A stretch of 64,000 nucleotides of DNA from Nocardioides pantholopis (lineage in GTDB: Bacteria > Actinomycetota > Actinomycetes > Propionibacteriales > Nocardioidaceae): assembly GCF_003710085.1 (NCBI RefSeq), contig NZ_CP033324.1:1993501-2057500 (forward strand). The letters are read 5' to 3'. Every line of letters begins with the position of its first letter. The first letter of the stretch is position 1. The notes beneath the pieces were generated by a model. The model did no database searches. It was given only the letters and a program-made list of their open reading frames with translations, and was not told where the DNA came from. The translations under genes and the position numbers were made by a program. This document shows positions 1 through 14,552 of the stretch, in pieces.

Positions 1-269
1 TGCATGCGCAGCTGCTGACCCCGGGCGGACTGACGCTGATGGCATCCGACGTACCGGCCAGCGTCGAGCACGACACGGGCAGCAGCATCGTGATCTCCCT
101 CAGCGGCGAGGACGAGGCCGAGCTGCGCGGCTACTGGACCGGCCTGGCCCAGGGCGCGACCATCGAGCAGGAGCTGCAGTCGGCACCGTGGGGGGACAGC
201 TTCGGGATGCTCCAGGACCGGTTCGGGGTCACCTGGATGGTGAACATCGCCGGTCCCTCCGAGCAGTGA
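1..269 (+). CDS. VOC-family (PhnB/YjdN-like) protein, 5' end outside window
   Basis: The last 88 or so residues of a VOC (glyoxalase/bleomycin-resistance fold) protein; the frame is open from base 3, so the start lies upstream. The pattern HAQL...LMASD, then a segment ending in WGDSFGMLQDRFGVTWMVN, matches the C-terminal half of PhnB/YjdN-type proteins, whose repeats end with GDRFG.W. Its substrate cannot be told from the sequence. It converges on sbcC with only 9 nt between the stop codons. Confidence 0.75.
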   Translation, partial: HAQLLTPGGLTLMASDVPASVEHDTGSSIVISLSGEDEAELRGYWTGLAQGATIEQELQSAPWGDSFGMLQDRFGVTWMVNIAGPSEQ

Positions 270-278
270 GCCGACCGC

Positions 279-3292
<3,014 letters not shown>

Positions 3293-3293
<1 letters not shown>

Positions 3294-4450
3294 CAGACGG
3301 GCACCGTGACGTCCAGGTCGGTGTCCTCGCAGCAGCTGTCGACCGCCCGCCGCAGCAGCCCCGCCTCGTCGGCGTCCGCCGGGGTGCCGCGCAGGTCGGC
3401 GACGAACTCGGCGACGATGTCGTGGTCGCTGCGCCCGTCGGCGGCGCTGGCGGGTCGGGCACCGAGTCCCGCGAGGGTGGACTCGAAGGCGAGCACGAGC
3501 GTGTGCGGGAACCGCTGGCGCAGCCGCTCCATCGCCTGCACGGGCCGGCCGGCGTCGGTGAGCGTGGCCTGCACCCAGGACTGCTCGTGCCGGGCCAGCG
3601 CCGGGTCGCTCAGCAGGGTCTCGAGGTCCCCGCGCAAGCGAGCCAGGGGACGGGGCACCGGAGCGTCGACGAACTCGCAGGCGTCGACTCCGTCGCGGCC
3701 GAGGTCGACGAGCCAGGAGCCCTTGTGGTGGTTGGCCTCGGAGAAGGAGTAGGCCAGCGGCGAGCCGCTGTAGCGCACGGTCTCGGCGAGGGTGTGCCGA
3801 CCGTGGAGGTGGCCCAGCGCGGTGTAGTCGACCCCGGCGAAGACCGAGGTCGGGACGAGGGACACCCCGCCGACGCTGATGTCGCGCTCGGAGTCGCTGG
3901 GCTCCGCCCCGGCCACGAACGCGTGGGCCAGGACCACCGAGCGGGTGCCGGGGCGGCCGGCGAGGTCGGCGCGGACCCGCTCCATCGCGGCCCCCAGGGC
4001 GGCCTCGTGGGAGCGCACCGGCAGCCCCCACGGCTCCCGGACCGCGTCGGGGTCGAGGTAGGGGATGCCGTGGACGGCGACCGGGCCGTGCTCGTCGGCC
4101 AGCAGGACCGGGGTGCCGACGGTGGCGGCATCGGTGCGGATGTGGACGCCGGCGGCGTCGATCAGCCGGGAGCTGAAGCCCAGCCGCTGGGCGGAGTCGT
4201 GGTTGCCGCTGGTGAGCACGACGGTGGCCCGGGAGGCCGCCAGCCGGGCCAGGGTCTCGTCGGCCAGCCGGACCGCATCGACGTGCGGGAGGGCCCGGTC
4301 GTAGATGTCGCCGGCGACCACGACGAGGTCGACGCGCTCGGAGTCGACGACCTCGAGCAGGTGGTCGACGTACGCCGCCTGGTGGCTGAGCATCCCCTCG
4401 CGGTGGAACGACCGGCCCAGGTGCCAGTCGGAGGTGTGCAGGATGCGCAT
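3293..4450 (-). CDS. sbcD: Exonuclease SbcCD subunit D (Mre11-like nuclease)
   Basis: A 385-residue metallophosphoesterase-type nuclease, partner of SbcC. Motifs in order are HTSDWHLG (metal ligands), VVAGDIYDR, SGNHDSAQRL and, further on, LGHLHGRHT. I chose the ATG at 4450, giving MRILHTSDWHLG, because the family starts there and because TAGCGT lies exactly 7 nt upstream, as expected for a leaderless transcript. A GTG at 4480 in the same frame would add ten residues but lies upstream of that promoter element. Confidence 0.95.
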
Positions 4451-4457
4451 GTCCCGA

Positions 4458-4463
4458 ACGCTA
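4458..4463 (-). promoter_or_regulatory. -10 element TAGCGT of sbcD (leaderless)
   Basis: TAGCGT on the minus strand, 7 nt before the sbcD ATG. It supports 4450 as the start over the upstream GTG. Confidence 0.6.
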
Positions 4464-4528
4464 GGACGCGGCGCCGACACTCGGACGGACCCACGCCGGG
4501 AAGCACCCGCCCGACGCGGGCGAACCGG

Positions 4529-5364
4529 TCACACGTAGCGCACGCACCGGTCGACCGACGTGAAGCCGTAGAGCACCAGCCCGGCCTCGCGGGCCAGCCG
4601 GGCGGACAGGCTGGTCGGGGCGCCCACCGAGACCAGCGAGCCGATCCCGGCGGCCACTGCCTTCTGCACCAGCTCGAAGCCGGCCCGGCCGCTGACCACC
4701 AGGCACGCCTCGGCCAGCGGGTCCCCGGCCAGCGCGCGGGCGCCGCCGACCTTGTCCACTGCGTTGTGGCGACCGACGTCCTCGCGGACCACCAGAGCCT
4801 CGCCGGCGGCGGTGAACAGACCGGCCGCGTGCACGCCGCCGGTGCGCTCGAAGACGACCTGGCGCTGCCGCAGCAGGCCGGGGAGACTGCGCACGACCTC
4901 CGGCTCGGGCAGCGGGCCGGCCCACGGCGCCCGGGCGCGTACGTCGAGCACCTCGCCGATGCTGTCCTTCCCGCACACCCCGCAGGCCGATGAGCCCGCG
5001 GAGAGGCCGCCGTGGCGGTGGCCCGGGTCGTGCAGAGGCGTGGCGGCCAGCGTCACCGTGACGACGTTGAACTCCTGCTCCGGGGCCAGGTCGGCGTCGG
5101 TGCAGTAGGCGACGGTGGCGATCGCGTCGGGGGTGGCCACGCCCTCGTGCACGAGCCAGCCCGCCGCGAGCTCGAAGTCGTGCCCCGGGGTGCGCATCGT
5201 GACCCAGACCCGGTGCGCCGCGGTGCCCGGCCAGGCGAGCCGGATCTCCAGGGGCTCCTCGGTCGCGAGCCGGTCCTCGTGGCGCCGGGTCCCGTCGGCG
5301 GTGAGCTCCTCGACCCGGGACCGGACCGTCGGCCCGGGGCGGCGGGGGCGCCCGGACGCCGCGC

Positions 5365-5368
<4 letters not shown>
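4529..5368 (-). CDS. fdhD: Formate dehydrogenase accessory sulfurtransferase FdhD
   Basis: A 279-residue protein that transfers sulfur to the molybdenum cofactor of formate dehydrogenases. The active-site loop SSACGVCGKDS (CxxC, around residues 128-131) is intact, as are REDVGRHNAVDK and the SGRAGFELVQK segment typical of the family. It begins with GTG overlapping the TGA of the aminopeptidase gene (GTGA), so the two are coupled, although no functional link is obvious. The formate dehydrogenase is not in this window. Confidence 0.92.
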
Positions 5369-7836
<2,468 letters not shown>

Positions 7837-7842
7837 CCGGTC

Positions 7843-7848
7843 AGCCTA
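7843..7848 (-). promoter_or_regulatory. -10 element TAGGCT of pepN (leaderless)
   Basis: TAGGCT on the minus strand, 6 nt before the pepN GTG. Confidence 0.55.
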
Positions 7849-7992
7849 GGCACGCCGGTCTCGCCGGGTCCGGCCGCGGCCGAAATCGGCTGCGACGGGA
7901 ATCGCGCCGCCCTAGGATCGGCTGCGCCGGTCCACTCCCGCGTGACCTGCATCCGGGACGTCGCTCGTCCCCTCCGGGAAGGGATCCACCGC

Positions 7993-9846
7993 ATGTCCGC
8001 AACGCGCCTCCGCGTCTCCCACCGTCGTCCCCTCGCCGCGCTCGGCGCCGCCACCGCGCTGGTTGTCTCCGGGCTGGTCGCCGCCGGCGCGGCCACCGGC
8101 GCGCCGGCCGCCGCGGCCCCCGCCGGCGACTGCGCGCGGGCCTACCCGGTGGCCGACCTGGCAGCCGACCTGGCCGGTCCGGGCCCCGTCGACCTGACCG
8201 GCCTCACCGTGGTGCGCGACACGACACCGGTGTCCTTCACCGCCCGGGCGATCGGCATCGTCGAGGACGGCGTGGCCCCCGACGTGGACATGGTGATGGT
8301 CGACGTCGACCTGCCCGACGTGGGCCTCGGTCCCGCGAACCAGCCCACCGGCATCTGGCAGGGCATGTCCGGCTCCCCGGTGTACGCCGCCGACGGTCGC
8401 CTGGTGGGGGCCATCGCCTACGGCATGTCGTGGGGGCCGTCCCAGATCGCCGGCGTGACCCCGTTCGAGGCGATGGACGAGCACCTGGCCGTACCCGCCC
8501 CGGCGACCGTGACCGTCCCGAAGCCGGTGGCGCGCCGGCTTGCCCGCAGCGGGGCTCCGGCCCTCGCCGCCACGCCGGGCCCCGTGCAGCTCTCCCGGCT
8601 CGACCCCGCGCTCTCCGTCGCCGGGGTCTCGGCCCACCGGCTGGCCCGCCTGCAGGCGGCCAAGCGGCCCTGGGCCAGCGGCACGACCCGGCTCGCGGGC
8701 CGCGCCACGCAGGCCGCGTCGGCCGCGTCGATCGTCGCCGGCGGCAACCTGGCCACCTCGGCGGCCTACGGCGACGTCACCCTCGGCGGGGTCGGCACCG
8801 CCACCTCCGTCTGCGAGGGCCGGGTCGTCGGCTTCGGCCACCCCGCCTTCCTGCTGGGCGCCACCGCGATGGCGCTGCAGCCGGCCGAGGCCGTCTACGT
8901 CCAGGCCGACACCGCCGGCTCGCCGTTCAAGGTCGCGAACATCGGGGCGCCGGTCGGGGTCATCACCGACGACCGCCGCACCGGCATCGCGGGCACGTTC
9001 GGCGCCGCGCCGGCCGGGCTGCCGGTCACCTCCACCGTGGTGCACGGCGCCCGTACCCGCACCGGCCGCACCGACGTCTACGTGGCCGAGGCGGCCGCCG
9101 AGACGGCGTACCTCCAGCTGCTCGGCAACCACGACACGGTGCTGGACGGCGACGTCGTCGGGTCCTCGCTGCTGACCTGGCAGGTGGCGGGCACCGACGC
9201 GGCCGGTCGCCCGTTCCGGCTCGGCCTGACCAACCGGTACGCCGGCATCGACGGCGTCGACGAGGCGGCCTACGGCATCAGCGACCTGGTCTGGGCGCTC
9301 GACCAGCTCGACGGGGTCACGATCGGCTCGATCAGCTCCACGAGCACCATCTCGACCCAGCGCAGCCCGCTGCAGGTCGCCCGCCTCGAGCAGCGCCGCG
9401 CCGGCGCCTGGGTCCGCGTCACCCGGGCCGCCCCGGTCCGGACCCGCAAGGGCCGCACCGTCCGGCTGCGGGTCGTGCTCCAGGGCGGCGGCGTCACCCG
9501 CTACGTGCCCGCCGACTTCAAGGCCCCGTCCCCGCGCTACGGGCGCCGGGTGAAGGTCGCGGTCACCGGCGGCACCCAGTTGGGCGGCTCGACCGACCTG
9601 GAGAGCATCAAGGCCATGCAGCGCTCGCTCGCGCAGACCGTGCGCAACGACGTGGTCCGGGTCCAGCTCGGCACCGCCGACCAGCTGCGCGGCGGCGGCG
9701 AGGACTACTCCGACGAGGAGGACTACCGTCCGGGCCCCGGTGGCGCCCCGCGCGGGCCGAAGCCGTTCGTGCGCACCCGGACCGGCGCGCCCCAGCCTCA
9801 GGTCGTGACCGGCCAGCTGCGGGTGCCGGTGCGGATCCGGCGCTGA
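7993..9846 (+). CDS. Secreted SpoIVB peptidase S55 domain protein
   Basis: A 617-residue exported protein. Residues 1-45 form a signal peptide with twin arginine-containing HRRPL, an Ala/Val-rich core and an Ala-rich cleavage region. The S55-like core holds GMSGSPVYAADGRLVGAIAYG near residue 123, with the serine of GMSGSP as probable nucleophile. The C-terminal part ends in a charged stretch followed by basic residues. In Bacillus SpoIVB such a peptidase signals during sporulation; here the family is known only by domain and its target is unknown. The start ATG has AGGGA about 9 nt upstream and a leader of about 70 nt from a TAGGAT at 7913. Confidence 0.8.
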   Translation: MSATRLRVSHRRPLAALGAATALVVSGLVAAGAATGAPAAAAPAGDCARAYPVADLAADLAGPGPVDLTGLTVVRDTTPVSFTARAIGIVEDGVAPDVDMVMVDVDLPDVGLGPANQPTGIWQGMSGSPVYAADGRLVGAIAYGMSWGPSQIAGVTPFEAMDEHLAVPAPATVTVPKPVARRLARSGAPALAATPGPVQLSRLDPALSVAGVSAHRLARLQAAKRPWASGTTRLAGRATQAASAASIVAGGNLATSAAYGDVTLGGVGTATSVCEGRVVGFGHPAFLLGATAMALQPAEAVYVQADTAGSPFKVANIGAPVGVITDDRRTGIAGTFGAAPAGLPVTSTVVHGARTRTGRTDVYVAEAAAETAYLQLLGNHDTVLDGDVVGSSLLTWQVAGTDAAGRPFRLGLTNRYAGIDGVDEAAYGISDLVWALDQLDGVTIGSISSTSTISTQRSPLQVARLEQRRAGAWVRVTRAAPVRTRKGRTVRLRVVLQGGGVTRYVPADFKAPSPRYGRRVKVAVTGGTQLGGSTDLESIKAMQRSLAQTVRNDVVRVQLGTADQLRGGGEDYSDEEDYRPGPGGAPRGPKPFVRTRTGAPQPQVVTGQLRVPVRIRR

Positions 9847-9854
9847 GCGGCCGC

Positions 9855-9881
9855 ACCGGCGCCCGCGGCCCGGGCGCCGGT
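9855..9881. terminator. Hairpin between convergent genes
   Basis: Perfect 11-bp inverted repeat (ACCGGCGCCCG, 5-nt loop, CGGGCGCCGGT) in the 43-nt gap between the S55 peptidase gene and the oppositely oriented oxidoreductase gene. There is no T-run, as is common in GC-rich genomes. It could serve both genes. Confidence 0.65.
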
Positions 9882-9889
9882 GGGCGCGG

Positions 9890-10888
9890 TCAGAGCCGGA
9901 CGAGCATCTTGCCGATGTTCTCGCCCCGGTGCAGGCCGAGGAACGCGTCGACTGCATGGTCGAGGCCGTCGACGACCGTCTCGCGGTGCTTCAGGTCGCC
10001 GGAGGCCACCCAGGCGCCCGCGCGGCGGTAGAACTCGCCGGCCAGGTCCTGGTGGTCGGTGACGATGAAGCCCTGGATCCGCAGCCGCTTGCTGACGACC
10101 TGGAACATGTTGCGCGGCCCGGGCGTCGGGGCCTCGTCGTTGTAGGAGGCGATCGAGCCGCAGGCGGCGACCCGGCCGTGGTCGGCGAGGTGCTCGATCG
10201 CGGCCTCGAGGTGGTCGCCGCCGACGTTGTCGAAGTACACGTCGAAGGGGCCGTAGGGCGCGAGCTGCTTGCGCACCGGCCCGTCGTGGTAGTCCACGGC
10301 CGCGTCGAAGCCCAGGTCGTCGGTGAGCCAGGCCAGCTTCTCCTTCGAGCCGGCTGACCCCACCACCTTGCCGGCGCCGAGCAGCCGGGCGAGCTGGCCG
10401 GCCACCGAGCCCACCGCGCCGGCGGCTCCCGAGATCAGGACCGCGTCGCCCTCCTGCAGGCCCGCGACGTGCACGAGCCCGACGTACGCCGTGAGGCCGG
10501 TCATCCCGAGGACGCCGAGGTAGGCGGAGGCCGGCACCTGGGAGACGTCGACCTTGCGGAACGCGGCGGCGGGGGCGAGCGCGTGCTCGCGCCAGCCGAG
10601 CTGGTGCAGGACCGTGTCGCCCGGCTGGAGCGACTCGTCACCGGAGGCGACGACCTCGCCGACGGCGCCGCCGTCGAGCGGGGCGTCGAGCCGGTACGGC
10701 GGCACGTAGGACTTCACGTCGTTCATCCGGCCGCGCATGTACGGGTCGACCGACATCACCGCGTTGCGGACCAGGACCTCGCCGGGCCCGGGGTCGGGCA
10801 GCTCGGTGGTGACCGTGCGGAAGTTCTCGGGCACCGGCCAGCCCTGCGGGCGGGAGGCCAGGTGGATCTCTCGGGTCGTGGTCGGCAT
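9890..10888 (-). CDS. NADP-dependent MDR oxidoreductase (CurA/LTB4DH-like)
   Basis: A 332-residue zinc-independent medium-chain reductase, the type that reduces activated double bonds of enones with NADPH. N-terminal segment SVDPYMRGRMND and the nucleotide-binding ISGAAGAVGSVAGQLA near residue 150 are typical, as is YFDNVGGDHLEAAI. None of the zinc-binding cysteine clusters of alcohol dehydrogenases is present. ATG start; the natural substrate is unknown. Confidence 0.88.
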   Translation of the reverse strand: MPTTTREIHLASRPQGWPVPENFRTVTTELPDPGPGEVLVRNAVMSVDPYMRGRMNDVKSYVPPYRLDAPLDGGAVGEVVASGDESLQPGDTVLHQLGWREHALAPAAAFRKVDVSQVPASAYLGVLGMTGLTAYVGLVHVAGLQEGDAVLISGAAGAVGSVAGQLARLLGAGKVVGSAGSKEKLAWLTDDLGFDAAVDYHDGPVRKQLAPYGPFDVYFDNVGGDHLEAAIEHLADHGRVAACGSIASYNDEAPTPGPRNMFQVVSKRLRIQGFIVTDHQDLAGEFYRRAGAWVASGDLKHRETVVDGLDHAVDAFLGLHRGENIGKMLVRL

Positions 10889-10929
10889 GGGGCCGAGTCT
10901 GGCAGGGCGCTGGTCAGGCGGTCCGGACG

Positions 10930-10968
10930 CACCGCGGGCCCGGACCGAGACGGTCCGGGCCCGCGGTG
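10930..10968. terminator. Very strong hairpin, 18-bp perfect stem
   Basis: Two perfect 18-nt arms (10930-10947 and 10951-10968) with a 3-nt loop, almost entirely G+C. On the minus strand it starts 22 nt after the stop of the HesB-like gene and lies before the oxidoreductase start, so it should end the HesB-like transcript. Confidence 0.7.
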
Positions 10969-10989
10969 TTCCCGTGGTGGGGAGTGCCC

Positions 10990-11274
10990 CTAGGGCTGGT
11001 TGCCGAGCGCGAACTCGACCTTGCCCGAGGGGTCGACGGCCGCGTCGAGGACCTTGTCGTCGAGCATCATCGCGGCGGTCTCGTCGAGGTAGACGGTGGC
11101 GCCGGACTGCTCCACGACCTGGTCGCCGGGCGCGGGGGCCTCGGCGGCGCTGACGGCGAACGAGGGCTCGGTCTGGCTCTCGGAGCTGATCCGCAGCCCG
11201 GCGGTCTCGGGGAGACCCGGCTGGGTGGAGATGTCGCGGACGATCGTGCTGGCGTTCTCGGTGAGGGTGAGCAT
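10990..11274 (-). CDS. HesB/IscA-like protein without cysteines
   Basis: A 94-residue protein with the layout of an A-type iron-sulfur carrier: MLTLTENASTIVRDI at the start, GLRIS, then VYLDETAAMMLDDKVLDA. True IscA/ErpA proteins bind clusters through three conserved cysteines, and this protein has none, so it cannot be a classical Fe-S carrier. Similar cysteine-free HesB-like proteins occur in actinobacteria with no known role. Divergent from the OsmC gene. Confidence 0.7.
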   Translation of the reverse strand: MLTLTENASTIVRDISTQPGLPETAGLRISSESQTEPSFAVSAAEAPAPGDQVVEQSGATVYLDETAAMMLDDKVLDAAVDPSGKVEFALGNQP

Positions 11275-11393
11275 GACTCGCCTTCCGATGGTGCGTGCAG
11301 GACCCGCCCCACGGTTGCCGACCCAGAGGCCGCATTCAAGTCGAGGTGGGACGCGGCGTGTCGATGCCCCGTCCGCCCGGCACAATCTCGGAC

Positions 11394-11885
11394 ATGACCG
11401 ACTCCTCCCGGACCCCTGCCGACGCGACCTACCGCAGCGTCGAGCTCGCTGCCGACGCCCCGTTCCACTACCGGGCGACCAACGCCCGCGGCGGGGAGCT
11501 CGCCGTGGGCTCCGGCGACGACGCCGACTTCACGCCGGTCGAGCTGCTCCTGGTGGCCCTGGCGGCCTGCGGGGCCGTGGACCTGGAGCACGTCACCGGC
11601 AAGCGCGCGCCGCTGGTTTCGCTGCGGGCCCGCACCGAGGGCCACAAGGTCCGCGACGACCTCGGCAACCACCTGGTCGACCTGCAGGTCACCCTGGACG
11701 CCCGGTTCCCCGACGGCGAGGAGGGCGACCGGGCCCGCGAGGTCGTCCCGCGCACCGTGCAGCAGATCCAGGACCGGCTCTGCACCGTCGGCCGGACCGT
11801 GCAGCTCGGCGAGCCGGTGCGCTACACCGCCGGCGCTGTCGACGATTCTGGCGATGACGCTGGCGACGACGCGGTGCAGGGGTGA
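11394..11885 (+). CDS. OsmC-family protein
   Basis: A 163-residue OsmC/Ohr-fold protein, a family that reduces organic or inorganic peroxides through two cysteines. Both cysteines are present: one in [11 protein letters not shown] and one in [24 protein letters not shown] is the diagnostic helix. ATG start. The stop overlaps the GTG of the acyltransferase gene (GTGA), so the two are coupled. The tail is Asp-rich and unrelated to the fold. Confidence 0.8.
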   Translation: MTDSSRTPADATYRSVELAADAPFHYRATNARGGELAVGSGDDADFTPVELLLVALAACGAVDLEHVTGKRAPLVSLRARTEGHKVRDDLGNHLVDLQVTLDARFPDGEEGDRAREVVPRTVQQIQDRLCTVGRTVQLGEPVRYTAGAVDDSGDDAGDDAVQG

Positions 11886-12706
11886 GCCCAGAGCCGGACA
11901 GCCCAGAGCCGGTCGCAGGGCGGTCCAACCTCAAGCACATCCGGTTCTCCCGGGTGGAGGTCGAGCCGCCGGTGCGGGTCATGGGCCGCACCGTCTCGGC
12001 CACCCACACCCGGATCGGGGCGTTCACCTATCTGGTCGGCGGCATGATCGACACCTGCGAGGAGATCGGCCGCTACTGCTCGATCGCCCGCGAGGTCCGG
12101 ATCGGGGAGCCCGACCATCCCGTGGACTGGCTGAGCACCTCGCCGTTCCAGTACGACGGGTCGCGGTTCGGCTGGCACCCGGACGCGGCGCAGGCGTCGG
12201 CGATGCCCGAGGCGATCGACTTCGTGAAGCCGGGCGTCGTCATCGGCAACGACGTGTGGGTCGGCGCCGGTGCGATCGTGCTGCGCGGGGTCCGGATCGG
12301 CGACGGTGCGGTGGTGGCGGCGGGCGCGGTCGTCACCCGCGACGTCGCGCCGTACACGATCGTGGGCGGGGTGCCGGCCCGGGTGCTGCGCCAGCGCTTC
12401 GACGACGACCTGGTGGCCGAGCTCCTGGACCTGCGGTGGTGGCGGTTCTCGCCGAACCAGCTGGCGGGGCTGGACTTCGCCGACCCGCGCGCGGCGTGCG
12501 AGGCGCTGCGGGCCCGGATCGCCGACGGCCTCGAGCCCTACACCGCCGAGCCGGTGGTCCTGGAGGCGGAGCAGTCTGCGGGGCGGCCTGCCGCGCGGAC
12601 GGAGGTGCGGACGGAGGTGCAGACAGAGGCACGGACGGAGACGGCCCCGGTCCCGCTGCGGGGACCGGAGCCGTCGCGGCGCTGGGGCCGGCTCAGCCGA
12701 CGGTGA
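11882..12706 (+). CDS. CatB-like hexapeptide-repeat acyltransferase
   Basis: A 274-residue left-handed beta-helix (LbH) transferase related to xenobiotic (CatB/Vat) O-acetyltransferases. Imperfect hexapeptide repeats run from residue 40 to about 165, for example [31 protein letters not shown], ending in the family hallmark [14 protein letters not shown]. The last 45 residues are non-conserved and contain a four-copy repeat. It follows the OsmC gene by a GTGA overlap and its 3' end overlaps the cyclophilin gene on the other strand by 14 bp. The acceptor substrate is unknown. Confidence 0.85.
   Translation: MSPEPDSPEPVAGRSNLKHIRFSRVEVEPPVRVMGRTVSATHTRIGAFTYLVGGMIDTCEEIGRYCSIAREVRIGEPDHPVDWLSTSPFQYDGSRFGWHPDAAQASAMPEAIDFVKPGVVIGNDVWVGAGAIVLRGVRIGDGAVVAAGAVVTRDVAPYTIVGGVPARVLRQRFDDDLVAELLDLRWWRFSPNQLAGLDFADPRAACEALRARIADGLEPYTAEPVVLEAEQSAGRPAARTEVRTEVQTEARTETAPVPLRGPEPSRRWGRLSRR
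12593..12640 (+). repeat. Four tandem 12-bp repeats in the acyltransferase tail
   Basis: Four near-identical 12-nt units (type GTGCGGACGGAG) in frame, encoding a repeated x-R/Q-T-E tetrapeptide. They lie outside the catalytic fold, so copy number may vary between strains. Confidence 0.7.
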
Positions 12707-13421
12707 CCTTGGTGATGTCGACCGGGGTGTTCGGCGTGCCGCCACCGGCGGGGTGGGAGTTGTCGTGGCCGTCGGCCGCGACCTTCTCGATCAGCTTCAG
12801 CCCGGCCGGGTCGACCTGGCCGAAGAGTGTGTAGTTCGGGGCGAGATCGCTCTCGCCGTAGACGACGAAGAACTGGGAGCCGTTGGTGTCCGGGCCCGCG
12901 TTGGCCATCGCCAGCGAGCCGGCCGCGTAGGTCTCGCTGCCGGTGAGCTCGTCGGCGAAGCGGTAGCCCGGGCCGCCGCTGCCGGTGCCGGTCGGGTCGC
13001 CGCACTGGAGGACCTTGATGCCCTCGGTGACGATCCGCGGGCACGGCGTCTCGTCGTAGAAGCCCTGCTCGGCGAGGGACACAAACGAGTTGACGGTGCA
13101 CGGCGTGGCGGCTGCGTCGAGGGTGGCGCCGATGGTGCCGGCGGTGGTCTCGATCGTGACCGGGACCTTCCCGGAGACGGTGGGCACGCTCGGCGGCAGG
13201 TCGACCTCCTTGGCGGCGCCACCCTCCTCGACGTACTCGCAGGAGCCGGCGGCCTCCGAGGAGGCGGTCGCGCTGGCGCTGGTGGACTCCGAGGCGCTGG
13301 GCGAGCTCGAGGCGTCGGAGCCGGACGAGTCACCGTCGTCGTCGCCGCAGGCGGCCAGGGTGGAGACCGCGGCCAGGGCGGCCAGGGCGGCGAGGGTGCG
13401 CTTGGTCTTGGGTGCAGGCAT
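12693..13421 (-). CDS. Cyclophilin-type peptidyl-prolyl isomerase lipoprotein
   Basis: A 242-residue exported prolyl isomerase. The signal peptide ends in the lipobox LAAC-GDD, so it is probably lipid-anchored outside the membrane; an Asp/Ser linker of about 40 residues follows. The cyclophilin domain has [20 protein letters not shown]. The start at 13421 is chosen because TAGCAT (13429-13434) lies 7 nt upstream and overlaps the alternative ATG at 13430. Its 3' end overlaps the convergent acyltransferase gene. Confidence 0.9.
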   Translation of the reverse strand: MPAPKTKRTLAALAALAAVSTLAACGDDDGDSSGSDASSSPSASESTSASATASSEAAGSCEYVEEGGAAKEVDLPPSVPTVSGKVPVTIETTAGTIGATLDAAATPCTVNSFVSLAEQGFYDETPCPRIVTEGIKVLQCGDPTGTGSGGPGYRFADELTGSETYAAGSLAMANAGPDTNGSQFFVVYGESDLAPNYTLFGQVDPAGLKLIEKVAADGHDNSHPAGGGTPNTPVDITKVTVG

Positions 13422-13428
13422 GCGCCGC

Positions 13429-13434
13429 ATGCTA
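13429..13434 (-). promoter_or_regulatory. -10 element TAGCAT of the cyclophilin gene (decides the start)
   Basis: TAGCAT on the minus strand, 7 nt before ATG 13421. It overlaps the in-frame ATG at 13430, which would therefore lie upstream of the transcript. Confidence 0.55.
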
Positions 13435-13471
13435 GGTCAGCGACCTGGGAGGGCGCTGAGCGAGCCCGGGC

Positions 13472-14548
13472 TCAGGAGTTCCGCCCGCGCGCCGTCACCG
13501 GCCAGGCGCTGCGGCCGCTGCGGGGACTGTCCACCCAGAGCTCGTCGTGGAGGTTGATCGCGGCGCAGACGTGGTTGGGAGCCACCGCGAGGGTGCTGCC
13601 GAGCGGTGGCAGCGGCGCCCCGGCGAGGTCGACCACCGCGTGGTGCTCGGAGAGCTGGACCACCCGCGCGTCGGGGTGGTCGGGCAGCCGGCCGAAGCCG
13701 GTGGCGTACGCCGCCCGGTCGGCTCCGAGCGCCTTGCTCCCCGCGTCCAGGACCACGCGCCCGCCGGCGTGGCTGATCACGGTCGACACGCACACCAGCG
13801 CCAGGTCCTCCGGGCCGACGACCCCCAGCTCCCACTGCTGGGCGTCGTGGAAGGCGTAGACGCCCGGCCGGGCCTCGGTCAGCACGTCGAGGTCGGCGTC
13901 GGCGAGGGTCGGGGTCGAGCCGCCGCTGAGCACCCGGGGCTCGACGCCCGCTGCCGCCATCGCCTCACCGGCGGTCCACAGCGCGGCTGCCTCGTCGCGG
14001 GCGGCGGTGGAGCGCTCGGCGCCGTACCCGTGGCCGGGGAACGTGAAGACCCCGCGCACCTCCAGACCCGCGCGCCGGGCCGCCACGGCGACGGCGCCCG
14101 CGTCGGCCGGTGCCGCCCCGCTGCGGTGCTGCCCGCTGTCGACCTCGACCAGCACCTCGACCGGGCTGCCGTCGAGCAGCCGCCCGGCGTTGGCGGCGCC
14201 CTCCGCGGAGTCCACGCCGATCGCGACGGTGACCTGGGTGGCCAGGTCGGCCAGCCGGCGCGAGCCGCGCTCGTCGAGCCACAGCGGATAGGCCACGAAC
14301 ACGTCGTTGCAGCCGGCCGCCACCATCGCTTCGGCCTCGCCGATCGTCGCGACCGTGAGCCCCACCGCCCCGGCGGCGAGCTGCCGGCGGGCCACCTCGG
14401 GGCACTTGTGGGTCTTCGCGTGCGGGCGCAGCGCCACGCCGGCCTCCGCGAACCGGGCCGCCGTCCGGTCCAGGTTGCGCTGGAGGCGGTCCACGTCGAC
14501 CTGCAGGTACGGCGTGACCGGGTCGGCGCCGAGGGGCCCGAGGGGCAT
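13472..14548 (-). CDS. PLP-dependent amino acid deaminase/aldolase (alanine-racemase fold, D-threonine aldolase-like)
   Basis: A 358-residue fold-type III PLP enzyme of the D-threonine aldolase/D-serine dehydratase group. The PLP lysine lies in LRPHAKTHKCPE near residue 45, followed by the barrel and a C-terminal domain containing the metal site motif APNHVCAAINL. Substrate choice between D-threonine, D-serine and other beta-hydroxy amino acids cannot be made from sequence. It lies 4 nt downstream of the aldo/keto reductase gene on the same strand, so the two form an operon. Confidence 0.85.
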   Translation of the reverse strand: MPLGPLGADPVTPYLQVDVDRLQRNLDRTAARFAEAGVALRPHAKTHKCPEVARRQLAAGAVGLTVATIGEAEAMVAAGCNDVFVAYPLWLDERGSRRLADLATQVTVAIGVDSAEGAANAGRLLDGSPVEVLVEVDSGQHRSGAAPADAGAVAVAARRAGLEVRGVFTFPGHGYGAERSTAARDEAAALWTAGEAMAAAGVEPRVLSGGSTPTLADADLDVLTEARPGVYAFHDAQQWELGVVGPEDLALVCVSTVISHAGGRVVLDAGSKALGADRAAYATGFGRLPDHPDARVVQLSEHHAVVDLAGAPLPPLGSTLAVAPNHVCAAINLHDELWVDSPRSGRSAWPVTARGRNS

Positions 14549-14552
14549 GGCC

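Noticed and set aside
9930..10031. Plus-strand continuation of the S55 peptidase frame past the terminator hairpin in another frame
   Set aside because: It is antisense to the well-supported MDR oxidoreductase gene and follows a shifted frame.
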